The translations under genes and the position numbers were made by a program. Of a stretch of 42,500 nt of DNA, positions 21,701 through 33,239 are shown one piece after another. Source of the DNA: Chondrilla cf. caribensis (taxonomy: Eukaryota > Porifera > Demospongiae > Chondrillida > Chondrillidae); NCBI GenBank assembly GCA_964020155.1, contig OZ026546.1:2495400-2537899 (forward strand), written 5' to 3'. Positions within the stretch are counted from its first letter, which is position 1. Each line of letters starts with the position of its first letter. The notes below the pieces were generated by a model. It was not told the DNA's origin and did no database searches. It saw only the letters and a list, made by a program, of their open reading frames with translations.

Positions 21701-24700
21701 TAACAATACTACTTTGTAAACAACAATAGCATCTAATCATCAAGAATAAAACAACAATGTCTGTTTTATATTTTTAAAATATGGTCTAGATTAAACCTCA
21801 AGAAGACACAGTGAAAGTTGAAAAAAAATATGAAAATCTAATGAAATTAAGAGGAAGACAAGAAGAACAGGTCAGTAGTCAAATTAAAGATTTCTGTCAA
21901 TTTTGTGTATAAAAATTGAACAAATTGACCAGGAAATATCAGGCAAGACACCTCTGTGTCAAAAGCGGCTGGTAATGCTGTTCGCATCGTTTAATCTATA
22001 CAATCATAGTTGGAACATTAGTAGTTACCAGTTTAAATAAATTAGGATAAATAATGTTTATCTAATATTCGAGACAAATAGCCATATCACTCTGAAACAG
22101 TTTATGGTACAATTCATAAAAAACGTTATATGCCCACCCCGTGCCTGTAGTACAATAGGTTTTTTTTATAAAATATGCATGCATGCTTTATCTGTATATT
22201 GGTTTGTTTACCCATAGGTACTTCAATACAAAACACATGGAAACCCATGCATACATACGTAGTGTAAGTACGTTTCCACTAACCTCATAGTACGGCTGAT
22301 CCTTGGAAAGAAAAATGGAACAATACCCGTATGTATGTACATATTAAAGGCATAAAACATTCAGTTTTTTATGAATAGCAACGTACAAACTTGAAAAGTG
22401 ATTGAAGGACAAAAAGTGCACAAATCTACAAAACCCATAATCTGAACAACCAAAGAAGTGATAAGTGCAAATTCTTGTGTTTAGGTGAGAATTGCACCAT
22501 GATGGAGAATAAGTGCAGAATGATATCATTTACTTGACCATACCTGTCATAATAGACTGTGTATGCAAATTTTGAAAGTGATCATATTATGTACAGTGAC
22601 ATACATGACCATTGACAAACATGGTAGACAATAGAAGTCCATTTTCTCATATTCTTATGACAAACATGGAATGGGTACGTATATGGTGCATGGTATCAAG
22701 ACAGTACATGTGCTCTGACTGTGCTTTGGGTATTAGATTTAAAGGGCCTAAACCAACTGCATGAAAACACTAAAATTAATATAAAATACTTACTCATAAA
22801 TAACAAAGAGCGCAATGTACACAGCATATACTATGGCCCAACAACAAAACATGACATATATTATAATATAACATAATATACAGTACTATGTTCAAACTAC
22901 TCAATGGGATTCCCAATAATGTCGCATGTATAACATGTGAGATTCGAGGGCGTCGACTCTAATTTTGTGGTTAAGGTGTTATGTAAACAATTAAGTCACA
23001 GGTAGTGTGGGCGAGTCACACACAATCCGCATGATGATCAGTGACATTTCTAATGCACGAATTCAAATGTACGAATAAACAGCCGCAACTGTACGTTTTT
23101 CTTCCCTTTATAGATCGTCTATTATTAAAATCTTTCTTTGAACAAGATTCGCCTATTTTTATGCTTATTATGTACGGAGAGACACCAGTCGTATGAATGA
23201 ATTGTGGGCGTCATGATTACATATTCGTGCTTACGTAATCTGAGCCTCGTGACAGTAACGTGATCAGGAGGACTGTTCTAGGTTTTGAGCATAGCTGAAC
23301 TTCTCGGGAAAAGGCGGAATGCTTAACTGCAGCCCAGAGCTTCGTATTCGTCGTTATTGGGTAGAAGAAGGGTGAAACTAACTTTTCACCGTGTAGCTTG
23401 TTTATATTTGCTCCCATTGTCAACATGTGACGGATTATGTTTTTCGCCTCTTGCCACAAACCGACAAAAACCGTCATATCTCGGGAATGGGGAACGAAAT
23501 CAACAAGCTACACGGTGAAAAGTTAGGTATCATTATTAGGAATGTTTCGAGCTAGAAAGTTAAACTCGTGCCTTCCGTTAAGTATTCCGCCTTTTTTTTA
23601 AAGCCTTTTTCATACGTACGACGGCATGCGGAATATTTCCATCAAATGAGAAAGTTGCAAAGTATTTAAGAGATAAAAGCATAGTTTTAATGTAAAAGAA
23701 GTATTTAAACTATTCTTTTCTGCTTTGGACCGATTCTGGAGTAAGAAAAAGGCGAAAATATCAGGGGTATTTTTCCGGCGGCCATTTTGTTTACGGCCAG
23801 GATCTCACATGTTATACCTGCGGTAGGTATGCTCAACTTGCGATATAATTTGGTCAATATGTACAGTACAATTACATAATTGCTCGTCACTGCCATGGTG
23901 AAGTGTTATACATACATATGTACTCATCATGTCTGATCACTATTTTAAACTTATGAGAAGACAACATATAGGATCTTACCCAATCTTCTAGCTGTAGTTG
24001 TAGCCATAGACGTTCCACACATTCCACTATTGAGAGTCACAGTGAAGGTATACTCAGTGTTTAGTTCGAGACCAGTGATATTACATGGACCGGATGTACA
24101 TGATGCACCACAAGCTGTTGATGATGGTGTACAGCTAACTGTACTGTTAATATCTGAAGGAATATCTGGTTTGTCCCACTGTAAAGTAATCACAGTGCAG
24201 TCGTGACCTACAGTTGTAGCAGTAGTGTTACTTGGAGGAGGAAGAGGTTCTGTAGAATTACAAAGAGAGATCAGATTGATGCATGTACTTGTCCAGTGAA
24301 GTAATAATGTTTCACCCTTGTATATATATTGAAAATATGTCAAAAGTATTGAGATATTGTGGATTGTACACCTAATGCCAGCTACCAATATTCATGACTC
24401 ATGACACATGTCATAAAATACCATGGTATCACACGGTTTTCCTCATAAAGTGTTACCTTAAAAGGAAAATTTGCACAGAAAGCACTAGGAACCCTTCAAC
24501 ACATTCTGTTTGTACAGCAAATATCTACTATATTCTTACTACACAGAGTACACCTTACCTGAAACAAAGAATGATGCAAGCATTAGTCATTGAGCTTATA
24601 TTTGCATATATATGATACAGCGAGTTAGAGAATACAAATCACAGTTGTACCCCTCTTTTAGTTGGTACATGGGAAATGTACCAAGGAGATATTAATTGAT

Positions 24701-25521
24701 AACTTGCACCCTCTGTGAATCAGCTGATCCCCTCAGTATATTCCCATGTACCAACCAATAGCCATTCAATTGTATGATTACCGAGTAGTTCAGTTGGCCC
24801 AGATTTCATTTACAATTTTGAAGAAGACAATTTCAAGAGCTGGAGATCTCATTCAACCAAATCATGAGACGAAATAACACTGCATGCAACTTCCAGATGG
24901 CTTCAAGGCCACCCGCACATCCTGAACCAACGAGTCTCAGAATACTTACTCATTGAACAAGAAAGTTTACTGAACCAATTAAATCTCAGAATACTTACCT
25001 AACCAATGGGCTTAATGAACAAATGAGGAGAGTCATCAAACCAACGAGCCTTATGATACTTACTGAATACACAGCAATTGCTGTGTTAATATGAGTCATA
25101 CATCACTAATAAGGTCAGTGCTGAACCGCGGTACTTTGGCAATGTACTCTGGTCCGTCCCTTTGATGTTACGTGACAATATCACCAATTTAGATACATAA
25201 ATGTTAGTCCTGGGAATCAGCTATAGCTTCCAAATCAATTATCAGCACATAGTAACTGATTGATTAATTGATTAATCACTGGAAGTAATTAAATTGGCCT
25301 AACTGGAAACCACTCCCATGCTATTAGACCAAACAAGTCATTTGAATTGAAAAACTCATGGGGATGCTGACCCTGCACTTGAATTACTTGGGCATCTTCC
25401 TTAGGTTCAAAAGAACCTTTGCTGAAGCCATTACGCTCGGCAAAACTTTAACGCATGAGTTCCAGCCCATTTCTAGTTCTTGTTGTGGTTACGCGTAGGA
25501 ATACATATTATATTTACATAA

Positions 25522-25588
<67 letters not shown>

Positions 25589-26212
25589 GTATCTCATTGG
25601 TGATATTGTCACGTAACTTCAAAAGCACCGACTACGGTATATACCTGATATACCGGGGTATATTTCTGACCTCATTACTGATATACCCCGTTTTCTTAAT
25701 TGAAAGGAAGTTATCAATTATCGCCGCACTTGTCACTTAAGACAATCAATGCACCAGCAATACTGATACACATGAACGCTGAAGACCACACCAATTCAGT
25801 TGAAGGAACACAAAATCAATGCACAAACCTCGCGTTTTCAGAAGGGCGGCGAATCGAGAACGATTTTAACATGAATCGATTGGTCGTTTAGATTGAAGAC
25901 TTCGTGGTTCGGGCTTCTAGGCCGGATAATATTTACTCAGCCCATTTTCTTGGTGGCGTTTTGGGCACATAAGGATTTGTCCACTCTTCTAAGTCAGTAA
26001 GCTCAGAGAAATGATCGCTATTATGATTATCCTCACACCTCTTTTTGCTAGGTATTTAGAGAGTTGATGGGTACTCGGCTATTGTTAACTTGACTCTGAT
26101 TATAGTTTTTACTGTCATTTCCAGCTCCCATAGAAATCTTTCCTCGCAAATTTCTTGTCTGTATTCACAACGCTAACATACATATGTACCCAGCAAAGGC
26201 GGGGTGTAACTA

Positions 26213-26243
<31 letters not shown>

Positions 26244-29200
26244 ATATTGGATGGCTATTGTTAATGGAGAGAACTCAAACCAATATATTTAAGATTCTAG
26301 CAACAGTACTGATGAATTACAGGATAGATTCCACTTGAACCAATAATATTGTCAAAAGGTGAAATGCAATTAAGGACTTAAATACAGTGTGTACAAAACA
26401 TCAATAAGTTGTGTTCGTATATATATGATGTAATCATGAATGAGTTTGAAGATGCGACAATATATCTATGTAGTTGTAATCATCTTGTTTTGTATGTGTA
26501 CTTGAAGGACAACTGACAAGTTTTTAACATATTATCAACTGAAAATACCAAAGAAGCAGAAAGGAGGTAGTTCATTCAAAAATTCTACACAACTGGTCTA
26601 TTCCACTCACTCATGGCTCTGTCTTTCAAGAAGACACATGTATTCAGTGATGATGTGCTACGACATCACAATGGGAATAGTTAGCATGAATATGACATAA
26701 ATCTAAAGGTATCACTACCTCTTTAGCACACACTATTCAATCAAATGTCATTTAGCCTATTATAGTAGCTGCATCTAAATTCTATGTTACTGTAGAGGTG
26801 TGAACTGTAGGGGATCTTAATCTTCAGAGGCTCTGTGTGGAGAGCCTGCAATCAAGTCAAGTAGACTAAGAATTTGGCAAGCATAACTCACTGGTCACTT
26901 AATTTTGGCATATGTACTTCAAACGACACTCCTTCTGATCTCCTTAGCACATTTACAATATATGTGATTGCCATAAAGGGCCCAACCAAATATTTTACCT
27001 ACTTTTATAGATCTGTAAAATACCCTAGGACTGAAAATTTATGCGACCATTTAATTTATGCAATTATGCCAATTCGGAAGGATTCGCACAATAATAATTA
27101 GCATAATTATACATCTACACTAACTATCCGTATACTATATCCGTAAATGGATGGCTACATATACGTGTCGGCAGGCAATTTTCGTTCCTAGTTATCGCCA
27201 GTTCTGATATATCTGTTATCATGAGCCTCTATCGGTATTTCCAACGGAATCCGTCTTTACCTACCTCCGAACAAACTAGGATAGGGAATCGAGCAACCCA
27301 CGAAGCAAACAAAGCTGTTCCAGAAGCCCTCGCATCGGCAAAGGAAGTATCTAGGAAGGGGAAGAAGTACACGAAGTTTAGCGAAGGAGACAGAGCGTCC
27401 ATCGGTAAATATGCTTCCAAAAATGGAAATTCAAACGCAAATAAGAAGTTTAAGAGCACCCATCCTGACCTAGTGGAGAGTACAGTGTGCTTGTTTAAGA
27501 AGAGGTACCCGGACACTGTGAAACAGAATACGAAACAAGGTGATACAGCGGTGGTAACAAGCATTCTTTCAAAACGATGTAGGCACCCACTCATGCTGGA
27601 CGATTTTGACCCAAAAATCCAGGAATACATTTGCGTTATTTAAGGGACAAGTTCTAGGCATGGTATGCAGATGAAGTAAAGAAGCAATTTGATGATGGGC
27701 AGCAAGAATCAGAAGTGAAGGTGAATATGCACCTTTCAGTCATGAAAGAAATTAGTGCCAAATGGCTTGAAGGAATGACGGACAAGTTGCAAAACTCACT
27801 ACAGTTGATAGTAAATGGATTTAAAGAAGCTGGGATAGCTGATGCCATCGAAACTGCCACAGTTCCCATGCAATGATAAGAATGAGGATCCATTTCAGAA
27901 CATAAACTCTGATAATGACTGACATGCATTATAAGTAAATCCTAGTAAGCACGTTATATACTCATATTACAAGTAACAATTCAGCATGATTTATAGCAAT
28001 CGCATTAGTAAAATTCACATTGTGGTAATTTAAGTGAAATCGCATAAATTTAAGGTCGCAAAAAATTCCAATCCTAGGGTAGGGTTTATGTAACAAATAT
28101 AACAAATAAATAACTTCATCTGCCACTAGGTGAACAGTGGCAGAAGAATACTGGATACTATGGCATTGTTGTGAAATTAGTCAATCAGAAGAAAAGGTTG
28201 AATGGCTACTGTTCATTGTTATCTTGATTAACTACTATTTATGGAAACTGTTGGTCTTGGATAAGTACTGATGATAATACAGAAACAGCTCATCTCATTG
28301 TTCCTAACTAAATCATTTAGTGTACTTTTTGCCCTTTTGTAAATTCTAATTCTCCACGTTTTGAAATTGGCCATTTTTTTCACACAATATAAATTATAAT
28401 ATAAATTCACTGTTATGGTTACGCGTAGGAACACATTATATACACATTTGTATCCTGGTTCGGCGAAAGATCAAAGAGAAAAGTGTGCACACATCAGCGC
28501 TGGAAGCACAGGTCACTGATGTGTGCACAGTTCACCAGACAGGTTTCATTGTTGGGATTAATTACGTGAGAACAAGGCAGGAAATTAGTAAACACATTTC
28601 TATTGCATATAATATGTTGTATTGGACTATGCGCATATTTGCCGTATAAATTGTCTATCTTTCGCCACCCAGGATACAAGATAGTTGTATCCTGCCTAGG
28701 TGTGCTGCAAGCTATAATATTATTCTATATTCTTTAGATGTAAATATTATATGTATACCAATCACTACCTTAAATTACCACACACAGTAAGGCTTTAAAT
28801 TATTGGAGAGGTCTCTCAAGGTGACATTTCTAATACACGCACTCCAATGATTACTATGACATAGTGGCCTTTGTTGCCTTCCTGTGGGAGCTCCTAATCA
28901 GCCAGAGGATACTGAGTTTACTGTAACAGGATATCTAAAATAGCATCTCCTTATTTGGTAATGGTATTGCTTACCTATCCAAGGTCATGCTGGTGAGACA
29001 AATAAAGTAAACCCTATAATGAGAACTGTGATTGGTTAGGCTAGGTGAATTTTAGGATTATTCCCGGTTAATACAGCTGTTATGGAGTAGGTTTGAGTTG
29101 TGTGTTAACAAAATCACACCCTTGCATTTACATACATACATACATATGTAAAAGCCAGATTGCAGCTAAGGCATATATTGTGATGCTCTCCTAAGGTATC

Positions 29201-31643
29201 GTGATATGCAGAAAATGTCATTATTTCCCAGCATTAAAGCAACATATAGTCGTGATTAAGATCATTTCAGATAGGATACACAAATGGATAGTCTTAGTAT
29301 GGGGTATGTGAGTACTATACTTATCTATGCACGTACGTACTGTGTGTATGTACGGATACGTACCTTAACTGCAATCTGGTTTTTACATATGTGTGTATGT
29401 AAATGCTTGCGTGTGAGTTTGAAAACACACAACTCAAGCCCACTCCATAACAGCTGTATTATATGGAAATAATCCTAAAATTCATACACATTTGCAGATA
29501 CTATGTATGTGTATGCAGACAGAGTATGTTAGTACATGCATCCACTGCATATACATAAATCACTGTGAATTGTTTGGTAATAGCATACATACATATACGT
29601 ATGAAGCCAATGTTAGTTGAACATAATCAACAATGCTGACAAGATCACAAATACATTCTCATCAAATGTACATATGTGTTCAGTACATGATCAGTTACTG
29701 CACATACATACATAATATCACAATAAAAAACATTCAACTATAGGGAAACAACCAAGTACACAAGCACAAAGCCCACATACATTGTCTATGATGTGATCCA
29801 TGTACGTATCTTCACTAGGAATGTCCCATTCATTCAAACAATTTAGAGCTTAAAATAACATCTCCTTATTTGGTTTGGGATTGTTTACTTATCCCAGCAA
29901 ACTGTAATGAGACCAATGAGGGAAAGTCTATGATGTGAGTTATAATTTCTAATCAAATCTGTGGATTATTAATGGTTACACAGCGGTTATGGAGTGGGCT
30001 TGAATTGTATACAGCACTTGAAATTAACAGACCACCCCCCCCCCCCACACACACACAGCCACATGGCATATTAACTGTAGTTGAGATATTGTAGGATGTA
30101 ACATTAAAATCACACGGCTTCAACTGTAGCACTTGATTAACACTAATTACCACACACACACAATGTACACACATGTACACATACACGTATAGCTATATGA
30201 CATGATATCATCACACGTTATGACCATAATGAAGGAGTATCATCATGCATAAGTGCTGGGGTTCAGCTATAGCACTTCTTCTAGTACTGATCTCCACACG
30301 CAAAAGGCACATGTACATTTGTACACAATTACACTTCATGACATTATTGTAAGCTAAGGTGTTACAAGATGCCACATTACTGATGGCAATAGTATAACAC
30401 TGTGTACATGGCCCCCACACACAAACAAAACCATATATTATGTATGGTATGTACATGTCATGGAAAACTTGACACATAATTATGACAAAATTGTATTTCA
30501 TAGGGGCACAAGCAATGTTGTAATCTAACCTAGTGAGCTAGTAGTGATCCTCCATAACAAATCGGTTTTACTTTTAAATAACATTGATTAGGTACATACA
30601 TACTATACAATGTCATACACAGATACCTTTGTACAACAGTATGGTATACATGCTAATTTTTGTGTTGTGTGTATTCTGCAAATCAACGAGTGGATTATTT
30701 TTAGGACTTCTCCATTTTTGTTGAAAGATGATCACTGCAGCTTGTTCTTTTTGGAGGATAAGTATTTTTGAATTAAATGTTTGCAAAATCCCTGAAATGG
30801 TCCCAAAGAAATTATTGTGTATAGCTAGGGCATGCATTTTTCAAATTAACATTATTAATATTATATTATTAATAAACCATTGATAGTTGAAGAGCTGATT
30901 TGTACGGCTGCCTTAATCTAACTATTGCAAATAGCCAGGCATGCATGTTTTAAATTAACAGTCCAGCACAGACTAGACTATACACATCTATGAATATACC
31001 GTATAGCGGGAAATTTTCGTGGGACAAAAATTTCGTGGATTGCTCCAAAAATGGAAATTTGTGGAGAAAATTTTCGCAAATGATGGCCACAGTCATGTGA
31101 TAGAACAACAAGAACACCTAATTCGCAGATTTCATTTTCGCGTGTGTTAGGCCAACCGCGAAATCTGTGAAATTTTTGTCCCACGAAATTTTTCTGCTAT
31201 ACGGTACGTAGATTAAACAGGATTATAGATAGTGATGTACTCAAGATAGAACACATTTCAATTTGGTCCTACCAATACTGCTTAACCTTCATACATAAAA
31301 CATTATCATTCGGAATCATGTACTAAGCATAAAAAACACTCACCTACTCTTACAGTAACTATCCCCTGAAAATTGCTATTAATAAAATCAAAACATCCAA
31401 TAGTTCCTCCATCGTCTGCTCTAGTAAACCCATCAATAGTGATGGTGGAAGATGGGGTAACACTTGTATCAGTAGTTGAGATCCTGGTATTACTGTTGGC
31501 TGCAACACGTCCACTTTCACCTGTCACACTTATCCCATCCAGCCCACTGATAGTCCACACAGCTGCTGCACCAATTACACTACAAGTAAATGTCTGTTGA
31601 CTACCACAATCCAACAAGACGGTACCATTTGGTATCAGTGTAC
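15709..31643 (-). CDS. Receptor gene C: Ig, FN3, (broken FN3), Pro linker, TM, Tyr-motif tail
   Basis: Minus-strand exons: Ig 31643-31344, FN3 24249-23980, damaged FN3 21624-21362, linker 20086-20045, transmembrane 17445-17338, tail 15923-15709. All have GT-AG sites and phase-1 boundaries. The Ig exon runs from [14 protein letters not shown] to IVTVRV, with DGGTIGC as the second-Cys region. The FN3 exon starts [12 protein letters not shown] and contains VITLQWDKP and [12 protein letters not shown]. The linker is [11 protein letters not shown]. The TM exon is [20 protein letters not shown] followed by KKKK. The tail has VIYEDPE and two copies of SPAYQTVS, possible phospho-Tyr docking sites. 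The first (signal) exon is unassigned; 35,384-35,336 is phase-compatible. Skipping the damaged exon keeps the frame. The ligand is unknown; a cell-surface adhesion or recognition receptor is inferred. Confidence 0.7.
16075..16750. repeat. TAAC/GTTA-rich repeat in the last intron of gene C
   Basis: Many copies of short words such as GTTAAC, GTTATC, CGGTTA and TAACGG occur in both orientations, for example around 16,090-16,170, 16,340-16,430 and 16,655-16,725. The same vocabulary fills the MITE at 17,633-18,020, so this is probably a larger or older member of that family. I cannot define its ends. Confidence 0.45.
17633..18020. mobile_element. MITE with CGGTTTGAAAAAAA termini
   Basis: The left end CGGTTTGAAAAAAAAACTAA (from 17,633) pairs with the complement of the right end, CGGTTTGAAAAAAATAAAC (18,020 leftwards). 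Next to both ends are clusters of TAAC/GTTA words (17,680-17,700 and 17,890-17,985), as if subterminal binding sites. The middle is unique sequence. No clear target duplication is visible. It lies in the intron between the TM and linker exons of gene C. Confidence 0.7.
18426..20022 (+). mobile_element. 1.6-kb rve-type DNA transposon with about 90-bp TIRs
   Basis: The terminal repeats start TATGGAACGCCAAATGC on both sides, continue through AGGTCATGTAT and end in a shared word AATAGATAATC. About 85-90 bp are nearly identical in inverted orientation. ATTCA flanks both sides (18,420-18,424 and 20,023-20,027), a likely target duplication. Inside each TIR follows a run of ATCGAT / AAAATCG words (18,480-18,675 and 19,835-19,970). 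The interior holds a dead integrase-like gene. The right end stops 21 bp from the donor GT (20,044-20,043) of the gene C linker exon, so the element sits in that gene's intron. Confidence 0.85.
18690..19395 (+). pseudogene. Dead DDE/rve integrase-core transposase
   Basis: Recognisable segments in order: [11 protein letters not shown]; then, after a frame change, [19 protein letters not shown] with a candidate first catalytic Asp. Next come [20 protein letters not shown] (second Asp), [43 protein letters not shown] and [13 protein letters not shown]. This matches an integrase-core protein common in invertebrate and fish genomes. Stops fall after IERL, after ISFIS and after LDIF; at the first and third the family normally has Trp. 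At least one frameshift lies near 18,815-18,845. It is the former transposase of the surrounding element; assignment to an IS3EU-like superfamily is a guess. Confidence 0.8.
20087..21361. other. Intron of gene C, nothing recognisable
   Basis: This lies between the linker exon and the damaged FN3 exon. A short minus-strand frame at 20,797-21,018 has no features of a real protein. A piece near 20,997-21,026 (GGATCATATGCCAACGACAA) resembles one near 34,829-34,855 beside pseudogene D, a possible trace of shared ancestry of these introns. Confidence 0.35.
21362..21624 (-). pseudogene. Damaged FN3 exon of gene C (stop plus -1 frameshift)
   Basis: It begins [20 protein letters not shown] and continues ITWD, then a TAA where an FN3 exon should continue with PSNNPP. 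About 15 codons later the frame shifts: reading resumes as [15 protein letters not shown] and continues to [18 protein letters not shown]. The exon is 263 nt. Its phase-1 boundaries require a multiple of three (264), so exactly one base is missing. Both splice sites are intact (GTAAGT donor). Because the module is phase 1-1, omitting it restores an open receptor. Confidence 0.8.
21625..23979. other. Intron of gene C
   Basis: No exon is seen. Apart from the inverted-repeat element at 23,309-23,599 it is unique AT-rich sequence. The part from about 22,930 to 23,830 has more CG dinucleotides than the rest. Confidence 0.4.
23309..23599. mobile_element. Foldback-like MITE with outer and inner inverted repeats
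   Basis: Outer arms: AAAGGCGGAATGCTTAAC near 23,310-23,327, and on the complement AAAGGCGGAATACTTAAC near 23,575-23,594. Inner arms are a perfect 25-bp inverted repeat beginning CTAACTTTTCACCG (23,378-23,402 against 23,502-23,526). The word TCTCGGGAA also occurs twice in the same direction (23,302 and 23,480). There is no coding capacity. Confidence 0.75.
24661..24755. repeat. 95-bp inverted-repeat element
   Basis: Perfect 15-bp arms GTTGGTACATGGGAA (24,661-24,675) and TTCCCATGTACCAAC (24,741-24,755) flank about 65 bp. It is probably a very short MITE in the intron between the Ig and FN3 exons of gene C. Confidence 0.7.
25151..25632. mobile_element. Inverted-repeat element with a TA microsatellite inside
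   Basis: The left arm, 25,155-25,198, contains GTTACGTGACAATATCACCA. The right arm, 25,588-25,630, contains its complement, TGGTGATATTGTCACGTAAC. About 45 bp pair with a few mismatches. Between them are about 390 bp, ending in a TA dinucleotide run (about 25,530-25,588). Just outside the right arm (25,650-25,692) are two GATATACCsG-type words around a small palindrome. Confidence 0.7.
25530..25588. repeat. TA/ATAC microsatellite
   Basis: Almost uninterrupted TA dinucleotides with one ATACAT interruption near 25,568. A frame of alternating Tyr-Ile across it is an artefact of the repeat. A similar shorter run is at 26,220-26,242. Confidence 0.9.
27023..28079 (+). mobile_element. Tc1/mariner-pogo type element, internally deleted
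   Basis: The left end CCCTAGGACTGAAAATTTAT pairs with the complement of the right end, CCCTAGGATTGGAATTTTTT. The match continues through TGCGACC and TTTATGC, about 40 bp in all. TA flanks both sides (27,021-27,022 and 28,080-28,081), the target duplication of Tc1/mariner elements. The interior carries only the beginning and end of a transposase gene, so the element is non-autonomous. It lies between the Ig and FN3 exons of gene C. Confidence 0.85.
27221..27876 (+). pseudogene. pogo/Tigger-like transposase lacking its catalytic core
   Basis: An intact 140-codon frame (27,221-27,643) starts [19 protein letters not shown]. It contains [20 protein letters not shown] and a helix-turn-helix-like segment ending in [12 protein letters not shown], similar to the N-terminal DNA-binding part of pogo/Tigger-related proteins. 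About 15 bp later, in another frame, comes [20 protein letters not shown], then [13 protein letters not shown] and [14 protein letters not shown] with a stop (27,874-27,876), the normal C-terminal end of such proteins. The roughly 300-residue DDE domain between them is missing. The junction is near 27,640-27,660. The N-terminal part alone could still be translated. Confidence 0.8.
28448..28679. mobile_element. MITE with TTGTATCCTGG ends
   Basis: The left end TTGTATCCTGGTTCGGCGAA pairs with the complement of the right end, TTGTATCCTGGGTGGCGAA, followed by AGAT on both. A second perfect inverted repeat of 14 bp (TGTGCACACATCAG, 28,484-28,497 against 28,516-28,529) lies inside the left half. Related sequence (ATCCTGCCTAGGTGTGCTGC) follows at 28,688 and again near 17,537. 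Confidence 0.75.
28935..30010. repeat. Duplicated repeat segments with an inverted copy
   Basis: The 28,935-29,112 stretch recurs in direct orientation at about 29,850-30,010; both have ACATCTCCTTATTTGG or GCATCTCCTTATTTGG, then a TTATGGAGT.GG.TTGA.TTGT word. The second half of it recurs inverted at 29,413-29,483. The pair 29,047-29,112 / 29,413-29,483 has matching ends (GAATTTTAGGATTATT) and so delimits a 437-bp inverted-repeat element. The third copy suggests the family inserted or duplicated more than once here. Confidence 0.65.
30032..30057. repeat. C-run followed by AC microsatellite
   Basis: A run of about 13 C residues directly followed by AC dinucleotides. This is the sort of place where sequencing and assembly lengths are unreliable. 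Confidence 0.9.
30999..31204. mobile_element. 206-bp MITE with TA target duplication
   Basis: The left end CCGTATAGCGGGAAATTTTC pairs with the complement of the right end, CCGTATAGCAGAAAAATTTC. Then CGTGGGACAAAAATTTC occurs on both sides; about 45 bp pair. TA lies at both borders (30,997-30,998 and 31,205-31,206), as in mariner-type MITEs. It sits about 140 bp downstream of the Ig exon donor of gene C. Confidence 0.85.
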
Positions 31644-33239
31644 CTGAAGTGAGATTATAAAGAAACTACAAATTGCTATATAGATTCCGACAATAAAACC
31701 ATAGTTTACAATGTAATCACAAAATTAATGTACACTGAAAAGATTGACAGTATATGAACGTTGGCACATAAAATTATATGTTCAAGAATCTGCAGTATTA
31801 GCTGTGTTCTTCCTGGGTATCTTGAAATGTACGTGTGCCGTCTTAATAAAAAATTGGAACGTATAGAACAAATAGTGTTTTGGAAGACTATCAACTGAGG
31901 TATAGGAATGGAAGATTCTCACCAGATTATGAAAGAGCAGGAATTAATACCATTGGATGAGAGAACGAGGAATAATATTGTCGGAAAATCCGATTATCGA
32001 ATGATAAAATACGTATTGTGTAATCGTATTATGACAAATTATAGTGCTGAACACTTGACTTGCCTTCGACGACCAAGAATACGCTGAATAAGACCCGTAA
32101 TTTCTCAGAAAACGATATCATCTCCTTGTGGGGCAGTTCAGAAGTCCACTTCTATCGGAATTCCGTATAATTCCTCCACACGAAGTATGCAACTCCGTGT
32201 CACTGGAGATCAGAGCAAAGCTACTCGATATCACGTACGTACGTAGTATAGAGTATCTATGATCAGAGATAGCGAAATATGTCCGTAATGAAGTAGGGGA
32301 GTCGCAAAGTCCAGCCTCACTTTGACGAAAATAATATTGTTTTAAGTCGTTCTAGATCTCCCGTCCAATTAATGGCATAAATCCTTGCTTTTTCTTAATC
32401 TAATGAGAATCTTCCAGTCTTATACCTCCGGAGTCTCTCACATGACTATATATGTTCTCCTTAGTTCTGATGATTGTCATACCATGCAGGTATGATATAC
32501 GTAGTTCTCTGCCGAGGATATTATATAGATAGGTCTATTCTTCTATTCAATTCCTTTCTGTCAGCCTGAAATCATGGCTTATTAGCAAATCAAATTTCCT
32601 TATAAACTTGCACTTGACTGCTTCTAACATGCTCCACAAGCCCTCCTCTCAGTATAACTCTGCTGCAGTATTGTATGAGAGTGATGATTTGCCATATAAT
32701 ATACCACTGTGTGTTTAGCTTCAACATCGACATGTCTGACTTGCAGTGTCCAGACAATTCCATAATTACATTTATTCTCATCATGCTATGCATGCAGGAC
32801 CCCCTGAAAGACCAGCTGATTGCTGAAGGGGCATTTCCTGCTGGAAATTATAGTTTATCTATCTATCTATGCTTATCTTACCCCATTATATAATCAGTGT
32901 GCTCACATCTCTAACAAATGTATAACTTCATCTTAGAACTCTATTTGCACTACAAGTTGTTCCTATCTCCCATTCTACTGCACACATGCACACACCCCAC
33001 ACACATACTCTCACACACAAGCACAACATGTTAGTTTTGTCCTGGCCTATTTGTACCGCAGCACTGCAACTAGGCGAGATATTATATTACATATGTATAC
33101 AGTTCTTTTACTAACTTCATTAGATATCTTCACTACTACTCCTAATCTACTCGGTTTTAGTGGGTGTAATCATTTCATCTAATCTTAAATCATAGATGAT
33201 CATATATACAAGTAAGCAGGCGTATGACAGATACGAAAG
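31644..33239. other. Non-coding stretch upstream of the gene C Ig exon
   Basis: No exon is recognised. It should contain the intron joining the Ig exon to its signal-peptide exon, or the gene's own start, but no ATG exon with a good donor was identified here. The closest candidate is at 35,384-35,336. Confidence 0.35.

Noticed and set aside
25525..25740. Open frame starting with alternating Tyr-Ile
   Set aside because: It is translation of the TA microsatellite.
27229..27630. Minus-strand 133-codon open frame
   Set aside because: It is the antisense of the pogo-like N-terminal frame, whose plus-strand translation has recognisable motifs.
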